NCBI GenBank assembly: GCA_019787685.1
Contig: JAHNUO010000001.1
Coordinates: 1,984,001-2,048,000 of the forward strand
Direction: 5' to 3'
From: Chiua virens
Taxonomy: Eukaryota; Basidiomycota; Agaricomycetes; Boletales; Boletaceae
Length of the DNA stretch: 64,000 nucleotides
Below, one piece after another: positions 52,157-63,850 of this stretch (its first letter is position 1; the number at the start of each line of letters is the position of its first letter). The translations under genes were made by a program, and so were the position numbers. Below the pieces are notes generated by a model. That model ran no database searches, had not been told where the DNA came from, and saw nothing but the letters and a program-made list of their open reading frames with translations.

Positions 52157-53528
52157 TCAACAAGACCATACTTCAATGATACCTTTTCCATCATTTTGGA
52201 ACCCTCCTATGACGAAGGATTTCCCTGAGCAAGCAACTGAATTCACCTTATAGTTATCCTTGCTTTCGCCTGTCCATTGAGATTCCAATTTCAGTGTACC
52301 AGCTGCAGCTGACCCACAGATCTGATACTGAGTGATTTTGCCAAGAAGGGTGACGGCCAGCAACTCTCGCGGCGCGGTGAAAGCCCTGTGAAAATAGAAT
52401 GAGTAACCTCCAGAACACTGCAGTCACTAACATACAGAGCAACAACAGGGCCTTGTGCGACTTCAGCAACGAGCCTATCGTCTACTTTAAGTCCCTTCCA
52501 CTTTCGTCGTCGTTTTTGTCCACCCCCTGAGGTTTCCGACGATTTTTCGCCCCCGGTGCCAATGTACAAGCGCCCGTCAGCAGTACCTGCAGCTATTATC
52601 CCGGTTGATGATATTGACAGACAGAGTATGAATGGCGGGGACAAAGAAACGCCAGAAGACGGAGATGCCGCAGCTGAGCGTCAGGTATTAGAGTGCACTG
52701 CAGATGTGGCAACATTGAAATAGAAAACCAACCCAAATCATCCCGAGAGAGTACGCTTCCTTGCATGAAGTCAAAATGTAGCATGGCATAGTCATATCCC
52801 CCGCTGACAAGTTCGCTTGGACGATCTGGGATAAACCGGACTGAACCACACACCTGGAAATAAGAGTGAAGAAACTGACTTTTTGCGTATGATCCACTCA
52901 CATTGCTATGACTTTGTTTCATTCGTGTAATTCTGTTGGTTTGCAGATCAACAACCCCTACTGAGCCAGAGTCCGTACAAAACGCCATCATGGTCCCTTT
53001 CGCATTTATGCAGAGCTAGTCCGCGTTGTTCAGAACGGTTGACCATAACGCCAAGTACAGAACCTCACTTCGCCTAAATTATCGTCATCAGTTGACACCT
53101 ATGTCCAGTGTCTGCCTGAACATCCGAAGACGTCAAGACAAGCTTGTCCGTATCTAGAGAAAACATGAAGCGCCTGGGGCAACATGGCATGAACCCAGTG
53201 AAGAGTCTACTTCAGAAACATGTTAATGGTCATATAATCAGACTCACCTGAAGGCCACAAGCAACCCAGAGGCGAGTACTGGCATGTGGTTGTGGATAGA
53301 ACGCAACGGAACAGATAGGAGTCAAGGCTCGTATCGCTTTGACAACTTTGAATGTGTCTAGATTATACAGGCGGACGGAACCGTCGTCTAGTATGTTTTC
53401 AGCTGGCGGAGCGGACAATCAGACATGAATTTAGCCGTACCTGAACCCACGAGGAGCTGTTTGGAATCGAGAAGAGATAGACAAGAGACTTGAGCAGGAA
53501 TTGTCAGGGTTGTGCAGTGATGACCCAT
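52157..53528 (-). CDS. WD40 protein similar to WDR53
   Basis: Small WD40 propeller; human WDR53 associates with CUL4-DDB1. Start MGHHCTTLTIPAQVSCLSLL followed by LLVGSDDGSVRLYNLDT, KVVKAIRALTPICSVAF and VACG. Then SLDTDKLVLTSSD, MMAFCTDSGSVGVVDLQTNR, SVRFIPDRPSELVSGGYDYA, GIIAAGTADGRLYIGTGG and a Lys/Arg-rich insert KRRRKWKGLK, ending with NSVACSGKSFVIGGF and IIEVWS. About seven exons. Between LVLTSSD and STDDDNLGE the frame moves by two bases (53121-53099), so this join is unresolved: a 23 nt intron or sequence error. Divergent from the glutamine-synthetase-like gene (119 bp). Confidence 0.72.
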
Positions 53529-53647
53529 ATCATCTCGTAGTAGATGGAAGTCCCGATTCTATCAAGTTTCGAGCACCGATATATCCTCGACTCAGACTAA
53601 TAGCTCTAACTCAAGCGCGCACTTCATACCAAGTTCAAACCAAGTTC

Positions 53648-55865
53648 ATGGCTAACATCATAAACACAAATGTTATACCCAAGTCACTCGAGGATCTGCA
53701 GTATCTTTTGGAACGTGATAATAAGGTTAAAGTGGCAGGTTAACCTTGGCGACGTTCGGTTTTGGCTGCTCTTCGCTGATCTTGCTTATAGGGATAGATG
53801 GTGATTCCCTTTTTCACTGGTCATATGGCACAGAGATCCTTGACGTCTTGGATTACTAGTTGACGGTGTTTTGCGCGGAAAATATATGGTAAGTGTAGTG
53901 AAGTCATGCTGTCCAAGTCGTAGGCTGAGGCCCGTTCAGCAGTCAAAGACCAAGTTCCTGAGCGCCGTGTCCTCGGGTGGGTTTGGATTTTGCAGCGTCA
54001 TCTTGTCCGTCGAGTATTTCTCTTCATACGCTATCCGTGACTGAGTGGACGAGTTCACCACTGATAGCGGCTGGGACATCCATGACACAATTTACACGCG
54101 TGAACTCGCAATCTCCAACCGGGGCAACGGCTACCGGGATGTTCTGGCACAGGTCGATCTCTCAACCTACCGCAGGATTCCATGGGAGGATAATGTTCCC
54201 TTCTTCCTTGTCTCCTTTTTGGACCCGGTCTCATTGGAGCCCTTATCTGTCGACCCGCGTGGTGTGCTCCGCCTAACGTGTGAGGGAAGCCACGGAGAAG
54301 GACCTAAAGTGTGTTGCAGGCGTCGAGTATGAGGTCAGCTTCCTCCCTTCACTTAGGGATGCTGTTGTGCTCACGCAAGACAGTATTTCAACTTCAAAGG
54401 TACACATCACGACAAAAGTGTAATCAGCGCTCACTGTCTAATTATATCATAGAGACCGCCGAGTCTGTTGCCGAGAAGAAGTTCTCTGGGCTCCAACCGC
54501 TCACTCCCGGCAGTCAGTTCGTTCAATTTAGTCCCAACACTGATCACAATCTAAGTTGGTGACGACCTAAAGTGCACGGATACTCCCTCCTCCGTACCCA
54601 GCTGAACCAGGCATTCTTTAACGAGCTATTTGACGAAAGTATCAAGTTCCGGATTGAAATAGAAGGGGCACCGTATGTAGATGAACCGTCGACAATTGTG
54701 TCGAGTGCTCACATGTCACAGACACGGAAACTGGCCCGGGTGTCCTAGAAACCGCGTTAGCCTACACTTCGGCGTCGACTATGGCTGATAATGCTATATT
54801 GTTCAAATTCTTGGCGAAGAGCATTGGGATGAAGCATGGGGTTATGCCAAGCTTTATGGCCAAACCTTGGGGGAATGTAAGTGGCCCATCGCTGACCTGA
54901 AGAGATCTTGATCATGACACACAGTCAGTTGCCTGGATGTAGCGGGTGAGCCATCTACAATGACACTTGGCGCGGACGGTCCCGCTCAATGACTTCGAAG
55001 ACACACTCATGTTTCACTGCAAGATTTGTCTGGGTCAAACATTTTCGCGTGTTCGGATCCCAAAGGACGTCCAGACGCAGCATTTGAAGATACGAAATTC
55101 ATCTCGCTCTATGCAGAACAATTCCTGGCAGGATTACTGGATGGTTTACCAGATGGTAAGTTTGAGGTTTGCTACTATGAAGATTGGGAAAGATAGTCAA
55201 TATCTCATTTTCAGTGATGCCGATGGTAAGCCGGTATACGGTCGTTGGTGGAGCATCACCTCACAAACAATATAGTTTGTCCCGACTGTCAACGGGTACA
55301 AGCGCCTTGTTGGAGGAGAGGCATTCTGGGCTCCCAACGCTGTGACGTATGGTTATGATTCCCGTGCGTGCTCAGTCCGCATCATATCACCTCCTTCAGT
55401 GCCACCGGCAGCAACAAGATTCGAAGTGCGTGTACCGGGAGCGGATATGAATCCATACTTCGTCCTCAGTGCTATATTCAAACTGGGATTGCGAGGTATT
55501 GAAAAGCAGATGAACCTGACCACACCACCAGTGAGCGCCATCCAGGGCGATCCCGTTCGCCGGAAAGAGGCAAGTGTTGGTAGGTTGTTAGTTGAATTAA
55601 TCACTAACGTCAGGTGTGACTCGTGTAGGTTGTCGTGCTACCGCGTTCGCTTGAAGTCGCGACTGCAAGGATGATGGGTCCGGATAGCATCGCTCGCGAA
55701 ATTTTTGGCGATGAGTTCGTTGAACATTATGGTGGGACGAGGGAACACGAGGTACATCTGTGGAACCAAGCGGTGACGAACTGGGAAGGTAATGGTGATT
55801 TCTCGCCGCTTCACAAATACTTATCTCATGACCCTACAGTGGAAAGATATCTCGAGCTCGCGTGA
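53648..55865 (+). CDS. Glutamine-synthetase-like protein (GS-I type/FluG C-terminal group), two frame breaks
   Basis: Fungal protein with the glutamine synthetase catalytic fold but not the main GLN1 enzyme; function unproven. Start MANIINTNVIPKSLEDLQYL, then GIDVDGVLRGKYM, KTKFLSAVSSGGFGFCSVIF and GWDIHDTIYTRELAISNRGN (beta-grasp). Catalytic half: CVAGVEYEYFNFKE, MHGYSLLRTQLNQAFFNE, AYTSASTMADNAILFKFLAK, HGVMPSFMAKPWGN, PGCSGHTHVSLQDLSG and FVPTVNGYKRLVGGEAFWAP, ending EVRVPGADMNPYFVLSAIFK. About 12 exons. Two +1 breaks: around 54281-54288 (extra base before EKDLKCVAG) and 54664-54665 (Glu GAA/GAG). The intron 55570-55628 is GC-AG. With these read through, every conserved block is in order, so it is not a decayed copy. 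Confidence 0.83.
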
Positions 55866-55932
55866 GGCGAACGCGATGGGAAAATAACGAAATATATTTG
55901 ATTGGAAACAGTTGTACAACATGGTTATCGCG

Positions 55933-56846
55933 TCAATTATCACCCTTTTCACGTACAGTGCGGAACCAGCTGAGAAAATGTGGGACGTCCTGCAGCCAAA
56001 GTCAATAATCCGGTAGCGCTTACGAAAGGACACCCATACTGCTGCTATCTGTCCAGGCATGCTAGTCTCCGAGATGAAGGACGGGATGCTGCCACCTGGG
56101 GTGCTGGAAGTTGCCATTCGCCATTCAACTTTTCCATCTTCCAGTTCAAGGAGACGTTCCACTGAAACGTATCTCCCCTTCGTGCCTTTTTCTTCTATCT
56201 TGGCAAGTTCCTCGTCCGCGGACAAGTCGATGGGAACGGAAACAATTATCCTGTGTCCACAGCATTGGATGAAATTGGAGATTCCAATAGAAGAATCCCC
56301 CTTACCCTGACTTTGGAGAGGACTCCACCAAGTGAATCGTCTGAAGGACGGTAAAGACGCGTGGAGAGATGGGCGGGGGAAGTGCATAATAAAGAGTCCA
56401 AATGGATTGCGTATCGGATATACGTTTCACTAGAGCAACTTGCTTGATGACCTTGATGTACCTGGTAGCACGGGTGAACGATATGAGGAGATAAAGTTCT
56501 GGTGGAATGTCTCACTCTCTTTCGTTCTCTGCTTTGTTAACCCCAAGTTTGCTCCAGAATTCGTCAAAGGTAGCATCCTCTTTTGTGTGTTCGCTGACCC
56601 GACAGTGCCAGGGGGCCCCATCGCCAGGCCCTTTTGGTCTGTACTAGAGTGAGGACATTGCACTGTGAAAAGGTTTTCCCCTTCTTCCACGTCGTTGTCG
56701 AGTCCAGAAGCTCTTTTCCGAGAGTAATGATCTCGTCGTGCGAGGGAATTCTGATGCATCGAGCTCTTCCTCACCAACAAAAGCACATAGCAACGCTTCT
56801 ACATACCTTGGGGCTTCAGAGCCGTGATACTGAGTTGAGAAGACAT
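55933..56846 (-). CDS. DUF3074 (START-like lipid-binding fold) protein, one frame break
   Basis: Fungal DUF3074 proteins adopt a START-like fold and are of unknown role. Start MSSQLSITALKPQ, then after an intron IITLGKELLDSTTTWKKGKT, PGDGAPWHCRVSEHTKED, TFDEFWSKLGVNKAENERE, YIKVIKQVALVKRISDTQS, YYALPPPISPRVFTVLQTIH, IVSVPIDLSADEEL, GRYVSVERLLELEDGKVEW and ATSSTPGGSIPSFI. The last exon gives DVPHFLSWFRTVREKGDN, stop at 55935-55933. A +1 break at 56636-56635 (Thr ACC/ACA followed by AAA) separates the TTWKKGKT and GDGAPWHC blocks. No membrane helix. Convergent with the glutamine-synthetase-like gene (67 bp). Confidence 0.78.
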
Positions 56847-57009
56847 GGCGGTCAAGAGGAGAAGGGTAGAGGGCAACTGGCAATTATCAGAAGAAGCGAT
56901 GCTAATATTTATAGCGTGCCCTGGTTACAAAACATGATATCCCCGATCGCGTCCGAGAAGACCTGGATAGTGCAACATGATGCGGACAAAGAGCGCATTG
57001 CAAGCCTAG

Positions 57010-57611
57010 TCACGTATTGGACGTAACCGTCCTGAGAGCTGTCAGATTCACCAGCCCGCAGTGTCGGCTACGCCCGAGAGCCGCTTCATCTCTCGGAAGT
57101 CTCTCCCCACGATTGAGCACGACGCCGACGAACTTCCGTTCAGTCCGCATCCAATTTTCCTTGTAAAATCGAACATAGCCTGGGACTGTCGCATAAATGG
57201 TGTGGTCACGGCCCATTTCGACCTACGACAAATGAGTATACATATCGTGCAGCGAAGCAAAGAAAGGAAAAATACGTTTTGTCCGGGGTGGAATTGTGTT
57301 CCGCGTTGGCGGACGATTATGTTGCCAGGAATAACATATTGATCTAGACCGAGTTAGTCAACATCAAAGACGCGCACACAGGCAGGGATTTTACCTGAGT
57401 ATTTTTTTAAACCAAGACGCTTTCCGGGAGAACCACCGTGATTGCGAACAGTACCTCCCGCGCGTTTCGTTGCGGTGCGGACCGAACCTGGAGAAGAGCA
57501 TAAGGCCACCAGTGTCAGTTGGAACAATAAATGCAGACCTAGGAGCGAAAAGGGCGTTTTTGTGACTTGACACCAGCGAGAAAAGCTACTGAGCGTATTG
57601 AAGGACATCAT
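57010..57611 (-). CDS. MRPL27: Mitochondrial ribosomal protein bL27m
   Basis: Large-subunit mitoribosomal protein of the bacterial L27 family. Core block VRTATKRAGGTVRNHGGSPG and KRLGLKKYSGK, then after an intron (57402-57342) YVIPGNIIVRQRGTQFHPGQ and VGMGRDHTIYATVPGYVRFY, the diagnostic L27 sequence. The N-terminus MMSFNTLSSFSRWCQ resembles a mitochondrial presequence; the hydrophobic stretch at about 57560-57490 may belong to an intron instead of the protein. C-terminus runs to TGA 57012-57010. Divergent from SKP1 with 103 bp between starts. Confidence 0.88.
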
Positions 57612-57714
57612 GATGCTGTGAACTCGATCAGCCACTAATAGACTTATAAGCGCCGTGCTGAGTCTTTTGCTCCTTATTTCTTGCCACAACACCATCAACC
57701 TCCTTCGCCGCACA

Positions 57715-58471
57715 ATGGTTCTCCTCGTCACATCCGACAACGAACAATTCCACGCTGAGAAGGACGTCGTCGAGCGTAGCGTACTCATCAAAAACATGCT
57801 CGAAGGTAATACCCCCTTTTTATCGTCTCATACTTGTCACTCAATTTCACTGGTGATAGACGTTGGGGAGAGCGATCAGCCCATCCCGTTGCCCAACGTG
57901 TCCTCAAGTGTGCTAAAAAAGGTGAGTGTTACCGTAATCAATCCAATTTTTGTGTGCACGTTGGTTGATCATCGACTGGTGTTAGGTGCTGGAATACTGC
58001 GAACATCACCGCTCAGAGCCACTTCCCAGCGCAGACTCTGACCAGAATCAGGACGAGACGCGCAAGCGCACGACTGACATCAGTGAATGGGATCAGAAGT
58101 TTATCACGGTCGACCAGGAGATGTTGTTTGAGATCATTCTCGCTGCAAACTACCTCGACATCAAATCTCTCCTGTGATGGTTCTCGTTGTGTTATCTTGG
58201 TTCGGTGCACTGAAATATTTGCAGGGATGTTGGGTGCAAAACTGTTGCCAACATGATCAAAGGTAAGACCCCGGAGGAGATCCGGAAGCTCTTCAACATC
58301 GTCAACTGACTTCACTCCCGAGGAGGAGGTATGTACTATTGTTGATTGTTGGACAGTCACTGAATCTTTTTCGAATAGGCGCAAATCAAGAAAGAGAATG
58401 TAAGTTGCCCTCTTGTTGACGATTACCTTGTTGCCAACGCATTGTCTCAGGAATGGGCCGAGGATCGATGA
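57715..58471 (+). CDS. SKP1: SKP1, SCF ubiquitin ligase adaptor, one frame break
   Basis: Adaptor joining cullin-1 to F-box proteins. Start [23 protein letters not shown]-like fold with [10 protein letters not shown] and [20 protein letters not shown], then [20 protein letters not shown] and [38 protein letters not shown] and the F-box-binding end DFTPEEE, AQIKKENEWAEDR (stop 58469-58471). Introns at about 57807-57860, 57921-57986, 58174-58224, 58330-58378 and 58400-58450. At 58306-58307 one extra base turns the Asn codon into AACT and creates TGA between NIVN and DFTPEEE; AAC and AAT both encode Asn. This junction is nearly invariant across eukaryotes, so the break cannot be natural coding. 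Confidence 0.93.
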
Positions 58472-58686
58472 GTGGATTTTGTAGAATAAGATATTTGGAT
58501 TCAGTTCTAGTTTCACTTGTCATTCGATATCAACATTCAATTGGCATGTTTCAAGTTACTGTAATTACTAGCCTGAGTTGTTTATTTACATAAGCGACTG
58601 TGAACAAAGCGAGAATGTGTTGGACGCGTTTATCTTCAATGTTCCGCGTGCTTGTCGTCCCTACTCTCAATCCTGATACTGCTTCA

Positions 58687-60434
58687 AATGTCTCGAATTC
58701 CCGATATTCCTGGGTTCCGCGTCCCACACGGGTCAGAACAAGATATGTGGCTTAAGAGCCATGTTGCAAGGCTTTGTCAACTTGATCACAATCGGTACGT
58801 TTCAGAGGAGTCTCTGATCAACGTGGCAGCCAGCTTACTCCCTCCAGGTTCCCAGGAAGTCAGCCTGTCAGCTTTTCGATGAAGCACCTGGCAGAGCTTG
58901 AGCGTAGAGAGTACTTCAAATATTCTCCCCTCACGTATCGCGTGGCTAAGTCATTCGTACAGCTACTGGGTATGCGAGAAGTCCGACGGGGTTCGTGTCC
59001 TTTTTTTTCTACAAACTGACCCAAACGGTGGAAGTCAACTCGTATATCTCGTGGGTCTTGCTGCTACCTTCATGTCTTGGGTCGAAACTGAGGTACCTAG
59101 ATTGACCGACATAACACCTACCATGAGGTCTCTGGTTTCTGGTTTCCTCACCCGGACAAACCCAGAGACTCGCTCATGGATACCATATTGGATGGAGAAC
59201 TCGTGGTCGATGTGGAACCTGCGACCAAGAAGGCAAGGACTGGATTTTTCGGCGTATGGACCAAAATAACCTTCCAGCTCACCCTTTGCAGGAAACGCTA
59301 CGCTATTTGGCATTCGATTGTCTCGTTTTCGACAACGAAAATGTCATGTCGCGGTCACTCGACAAACGCTATGGGGTATACTAGCACTATGTCCAAGGAA
59401 TCCCGCTGATCGTCTCGGTAGCGCTTGAAAGCACGTTTTTTCAGACCGTGGCACGAGCTTCAAGAACAGTTCCCTGACATAGCCGGGAGTATACCATTCG
59501 AGTAAGCGGTTATATTGTTACCACGGCTCTGTTCCTCACGTGAATTCAGCATTAAAGTCAAGGATATAAGCTTCTCCTATGGCATTGAAGACGTATTCCG
59601 GCTGGTTGTACCCACGTTGCAACACGGCAATGATGGCCTCATATATACCTGCCGAGAGACCCCATACATCCCAGGTACAGACTCGAATATGTACGTATGC
59701 GCGCAAAGCTTTATCATTTGATCCTTAACATGGCATGTACAGATTGAAGTGGAAGCCTCCCTCGGAGAACTCGATAGACTTCAAACTTATTTTACGTTTC
59801 CCGCCGTCGGAATCTAACCCATTACTGCCCGAGCTTCGTGCGAAACCATTCTTTGGTCTCCACGTGTATTGTGGGGATGAAAGAGGGAAATCAAAATATG
59901 AGCCATACGACGGATTATTCGTGGAGGACGATGAGTGGGAAAGGTTGGTTTTCACGTCATTCAATATCTACCCTTTCTCTTAATGGCTTCGCAGAATGAA
60001 GCTATCCGGGGAACAATTTGACGACCGAATAGTCGAAGTACACTGGGATTCCGAGCTCAGTCGGTGGCGGATGATGCGGTTCAGGGACGACAAACCCCAC
60101 GGGAATTTCCGCACAGTCGTGGACAATATCATCCAAAGCATTGCTGACGGCGTAGAGAAATCAATGGTTGGTCCCTTGTTTGTTTACTTTCTCAATCTAA
60201 TGCGCTCGGTATCAGCTGCTTGCTCGTAGTCCAGTCATTCGAAGCGCTTGGAAAGCGCGTCTTGCCCAGCCACGCCAAAGTACAGTAGGCCCACCACCGC
60301 CGACTCAATCGGTGTCCAACGGGAGCGAGACACATCCGCCGCCGCCAGCTGTACAGTTTCGATATGGACCTATCGCAGTCTCGCGATGGAGCAAAGCATC
60401 TGGTCCTGCAATTTTTGCAGGGATGAAAAGATAG
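58687..60434 (+). CDS. CEG1: mRNA capping enzyme guanylyltransferase (CEG1-type)
   Basis: Transfers GMP to the diphosphate end of nascent mRNA, acting at the Pol II CTD. Motif I is YWVCEKSDGVRVLFF, where the Lys of K-S-D-G forms the lysyl-GMP. Then IDRHNTYHEVSGFWFPH (motif III region), TILDGELVVD, LRYLAFDCLVFDNENVM, LDKRYG, NDGLIYTCRETPY (motif IV), LKWKPP (motif V) and the OB-fold part with RIVEVHWDSELSRWRMMRFR and DDKPHGN. Fungal type: no triphosphatase domain in front. The intron 59233-59291 is GC-AG. The ACGCGT box at 58624-58629 lies 57 bp upstream. C-terminus is Pro-rich and ends FAGMKR. Frame is continuous over all exons. Confidence 0.94.
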
Positions 60435-61211
60435 GCGTGCCGTCTGCTGACAGGCGTCGCTTCGTCGATGCTGCCTTCCGCGACGTACAGTGTTGGAGCG
60501 TACCAAGTGCTCGAACGGTGCTCGCCAATCCCACCTGGCCAACTCTGGTGCACCCTGGCTTGGATGTAATACTCGATGCCACAGTTTTGACGATATTTCA
60601 CCATAGGGTCGTGCAAGTTGACTGCAAATGACGGGGTCATACATTCATCAAAGACTAGGGTATCACATTGAATAGTACCGTCAGCGTAGCAAAACTACAT
60701 GGCACATTGCTGTGTATGCTTTTGGGCAGCACAACCTTGACAAGACTGTACCCAATTAAGAAGTCGTTTGAGAGCAAGAAGGAAACGTGAGCATGTCTAG
60801 TCGTTACAGTGATGGTGGAGAGCATGAGGTAGCCGATTCTTGGGCTTCGACAACAGCAGGCAAAAAAAAAAACAGGGTAGATAAAGGGAACAAAAGTATA
60901 TGCAAGGCATCAAAGGCATCGCGCTGAGCGTGAATCGTCAAAGGTAGATACAGCAGAGAAAGAAAAGAGGTTTCCCCAAGGCTGCCCATCTTTCGCCAGA
61001 TCCAAGGGGAATCTTCACGTAAGTCATGATGATGTAACGTGAGAGTGCTAGGATGAATGATATGCAAGAGATGGGTTTGAAATGCATTAAAATGAAAAAG
61101 TGGCTATGAAAAAAGACAACAGGGTCGTACGGGCGTAATTGTCCTGAGGTTTGGATTCGTGAAAGGATACGGCTGGTTTTAGGATGGTAAGGCGGCTGAA
61201 GGTCAGGACAG
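60435..61211. other. Intergenic region between the capping enzyme and the 61212 gene
   Basis: 777 bp where both neighbours end. No convincing coding region; an 11-12 nt run of A at about 60862 and generally A-rich plus-strand sequence fit 3' UTR and terminator sequence of the two convergent genes. Confidence 0.5.
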
Positions 61212-61858
61212 TCATTGGAAGAGATTTTGGTCGAGGGAGAAGGAGTCACCACCCAAATCCGCAAAGTCGGGCTCAAAGGTTTCTCGGTGAGACAAGGCAG
61301 GAGCTGAGATTGAACGAGGTTGCCGACCTCCTACTCTTGCGAGCGAAGAGGGAAAAAGGAAGCGGTCGGTAAAGGAAGAGGGATCCGCTAGACCAAAGTG
61401 GATAGTTTCGAGGGGTGCAGGAGGTAGCTCTGGAGTCGACTCTACTGACGAGTCTCGACCATGGCGACTACTCGGAGAGTAGGGGGCGATGGATAGTGCG
61501 TCGGGGAAAACCGACTATATACCGCGTTTTAGCTAGCACGGCGACCGGAGACGACTCATACCTGCATCGAATCCAAAGAGAAGCTGTGGGGTGTGTGGAG
61601 TGGCTCAAGGGAGCTTCCGCCGGCGGAGAGCGTGACTGTGCCACCCGGCTGGGCATCCAGTTGATGATTGTCAAGGAGGTCAAGGTCGCATTGGCCGTCG
61701 TAGACTCGCCACCACTCGATGTCGGCGAGAACGCGACGCTCTGCAGTGGTAGAACCGGAGGAGCGACGGGGTGATTGGCGGGTGCGAGTGGTGGGAGAGG
61801 AGAGGTAGGGGGATGAGCGTACGGAGGGGGAGGAGAATGAGCGACGAAGGGAGGGCAT
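61212..61858 (-). CDS. Uncharacterised Ser/Pro/Arg-rich protein, 199 residues
   Basis: Family not recognised. Two exons, 61858-61562 and 61514-61212, total 600 nt in one frame. The N-terminus is basic and Ser-rich (MPSLRRSFSSPSVRSSPYLS), then a compact block ERRVLADIEWWRVYDGQ, likely the conserved core (the WWRV motif is the only part with structured character), followed by a disordered middle. The C-terminal part has PLETIHFGLADPSSFTDRFL and RSISAPALSHRETFEPDFA, ending SFSLDQNLFQ. RSISAP and RSFSSP look like possible basophilic-kinase or 14-3-3 sites. Divergent from guanine deaminase with only 67 bp between start codons. Confidence 0.6.
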
Positions 61859-61925
61859 GCTATGGTGGGAAAGAAAGCAGAGTGGACCTGTTTTATACCG
61901 AGAAAGAGACGATGTGAAAGTAGCA

Positions 61926-63694
61926 ATGACGACCATTTACTATGGTCCCGTAATCAACCCAATCGACTCGTCTTCCTTTATCGCACTCCCTTCTTGTCTC
62001 ATCGTCGTCGGTCAAGATGGCAACATCGTCTCCATCGACAACCACATTCACCAGGCCACGCTCTCAGATACCATCGCCCGTCGCGGCATAGACAACTATA
62101 CCTTCATAGACCTCAAACCAGGTCACTTTATTATGCCAGGTCTCATCGATACCCACGTCGTACGCACTTCACCTCGTCTCTTTGTTCTCTCCTCATCCTC
62201 TCCCAGCATGCCTGTCAGTTTCCAAACCTCGGCGTGTGCGCATCCCCCTGCCCTCTTCTTATCGCGACTCACTCACCTTGCCTACCAGTGGAGGCGACCT
62301 CGAACTTCTCGATTGGCTCGCCACATACACCTTTCCAACCGAAGCCAAATTCCAGGACGTAGATTATGCCGAGCGTGTATACTCCGACGTCGTCCATCGT
62401 ATCGTCGCATCCGGTGTAAGCGTCTGTTCAGTCGTATATTCATCCGTTCTAATGACTTGTAGACGACGACCTGTTGCTACTATGGTACCTTGCACCGTGA
62501 CTCAACCATCCGTCTTGCCGATGTTGTCCACAGGAAAGGTAATGTTAATCATATCTCCCTACTTCTCTTCATACTGATGATCCATCCCAGGTCAGCGGGC
62601 CTTCGTCGGTGTATGATTCCATCTTCGGATCCTCAGAGGTGTTTCATCCCTGACACCTTCCACAGAAATGCAACATGAACTGGCACTCCCCGGATTATTA
62701 CGTCGAGAAATCAGTTCAAGAATCCGTCAGCACGACTGCGGATCTCATTCGGTACATACAGGCACTGCCACTCTCACCAGCGCAAGAACCATTGGTCCAT
62801 CCTGTTATCACCCCCCGCTTCGCCATTTCCTGCACTCCAGAACTTCTAGCCGAGCTTGGCAAGCTTGCCGAGGCAATGCCCAACGTCGCTATTCAGACCC
62901 ATATTTCTGAAAATCAGAAGGAGGTCGAGAACACGTTAAAGTATTTCAACGCCGACTCTTATGCCGGCATATACGACAAGTTCAAGCTTCTTCGACATAA
63001 TACCATTCTTGCACACGGCGTCTGGCTTACTGAGAAAGAAATGGATCTCCTCGCTGAGAGAGGCGCCGGTATTTCCCACTGTCCAGCCAGCAATTTCTAT
63101 CTCAGCAGTGGCATGGCAAGAGTGGGGATGCTCTTGGATCATGGTGTCAAGGTTCGCCGGGTTCGTGTTACTCACTTTGTAATCGCTGATCGCTCCGGAT
63201 TCCAGGTCGGCCTTGGTTCCGATGTCAGCGGTGGATACAACCCTTCGATCTTGCATGCTATCCAAATGGCTAGTGTTGCTTCAAACATGGTAGCTATTCA
63301 AGGAGAGCAACAGACGAGCAATCGCGAACATCAGCACAAAGGCCGCAATGCATGCGCCCACCCACACGAGGAGATCAAATTCACCAACAAGAAACTTGGT
63401 GTTGCGACCCTCCTGTATCTCGCAACCAAAGGAGGGGCAGAAGTGTGTTGTCTTCAAGATCGCATCGGATCATTCGAGCCGGGGAAGGCGTTTGACGCCT
63501 TGCTCGTAAGCGTTGGAAACGAGCCAAGCAATCCTGCCATGTGGACTTATAACCCTGATCGGAATCCTGTCTCCGAATCGAACCTCAAGCAATGGCTGGA
63601 ACGCTTCTTATTTTGCGGGGACAACCGGAACATTAAGAAGGTGATTGTTCAAGGCAGAGTCATCGGAGGGCAAGAATACGAAGCATGCGTTTGA
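61926..63694 (+). CDS. GUD1: Guanine deaminase
   Basis: Zinc amidohydrolase that turns guanine into xanthine in purine salvage and catabolism. Start MTTIYYGPVINPIDSSSF; metal motif PGLIDTHVHACQFPNLG (split by an intron at 62159-62210), then DLELLDWLATYTFPTEAKFQ, TTTCCYYGTLHRDSTI, QRAFVGKCNMN, TPRFAISCTPELLAELGKLA, IQTHISENQKEVE, ILAHGVWLTEKEMDLLAERG, SHCPASNFYLSSGM and GLGSDVSGGYNPSILHAI. Zinc ligands (two His in HVH, His in THISEN, His in AHGVW, Asp in SDVSGG) are all present. Ends GDNRNIKKVIVQGRVIGG and stop 63692-63694. Seven exons, all in frame. Confidence 0.95.
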
Positions 63695-63850
63695 TTGACC
63701 GTGTTCCAGATATAAGGTTAACGATGGTATACACTTTGGGACTCAGGGGGGAGCGAAACTAGAGCGGCCCTGCGAATCGTAGAATCACACCAGTTGGGTG
63801 AAACGTTACTTATAAAGTTGCGATAGGAAGAATACGTCCTGGATAAGCTA

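Noticed and set aside
61468..61936. Alternative minus-strand open frame rich in Pro/Ser
   Set aside because: Overlaps the better supported 61858-61212 gene in another frame and lacks splice continuity to the next exon.
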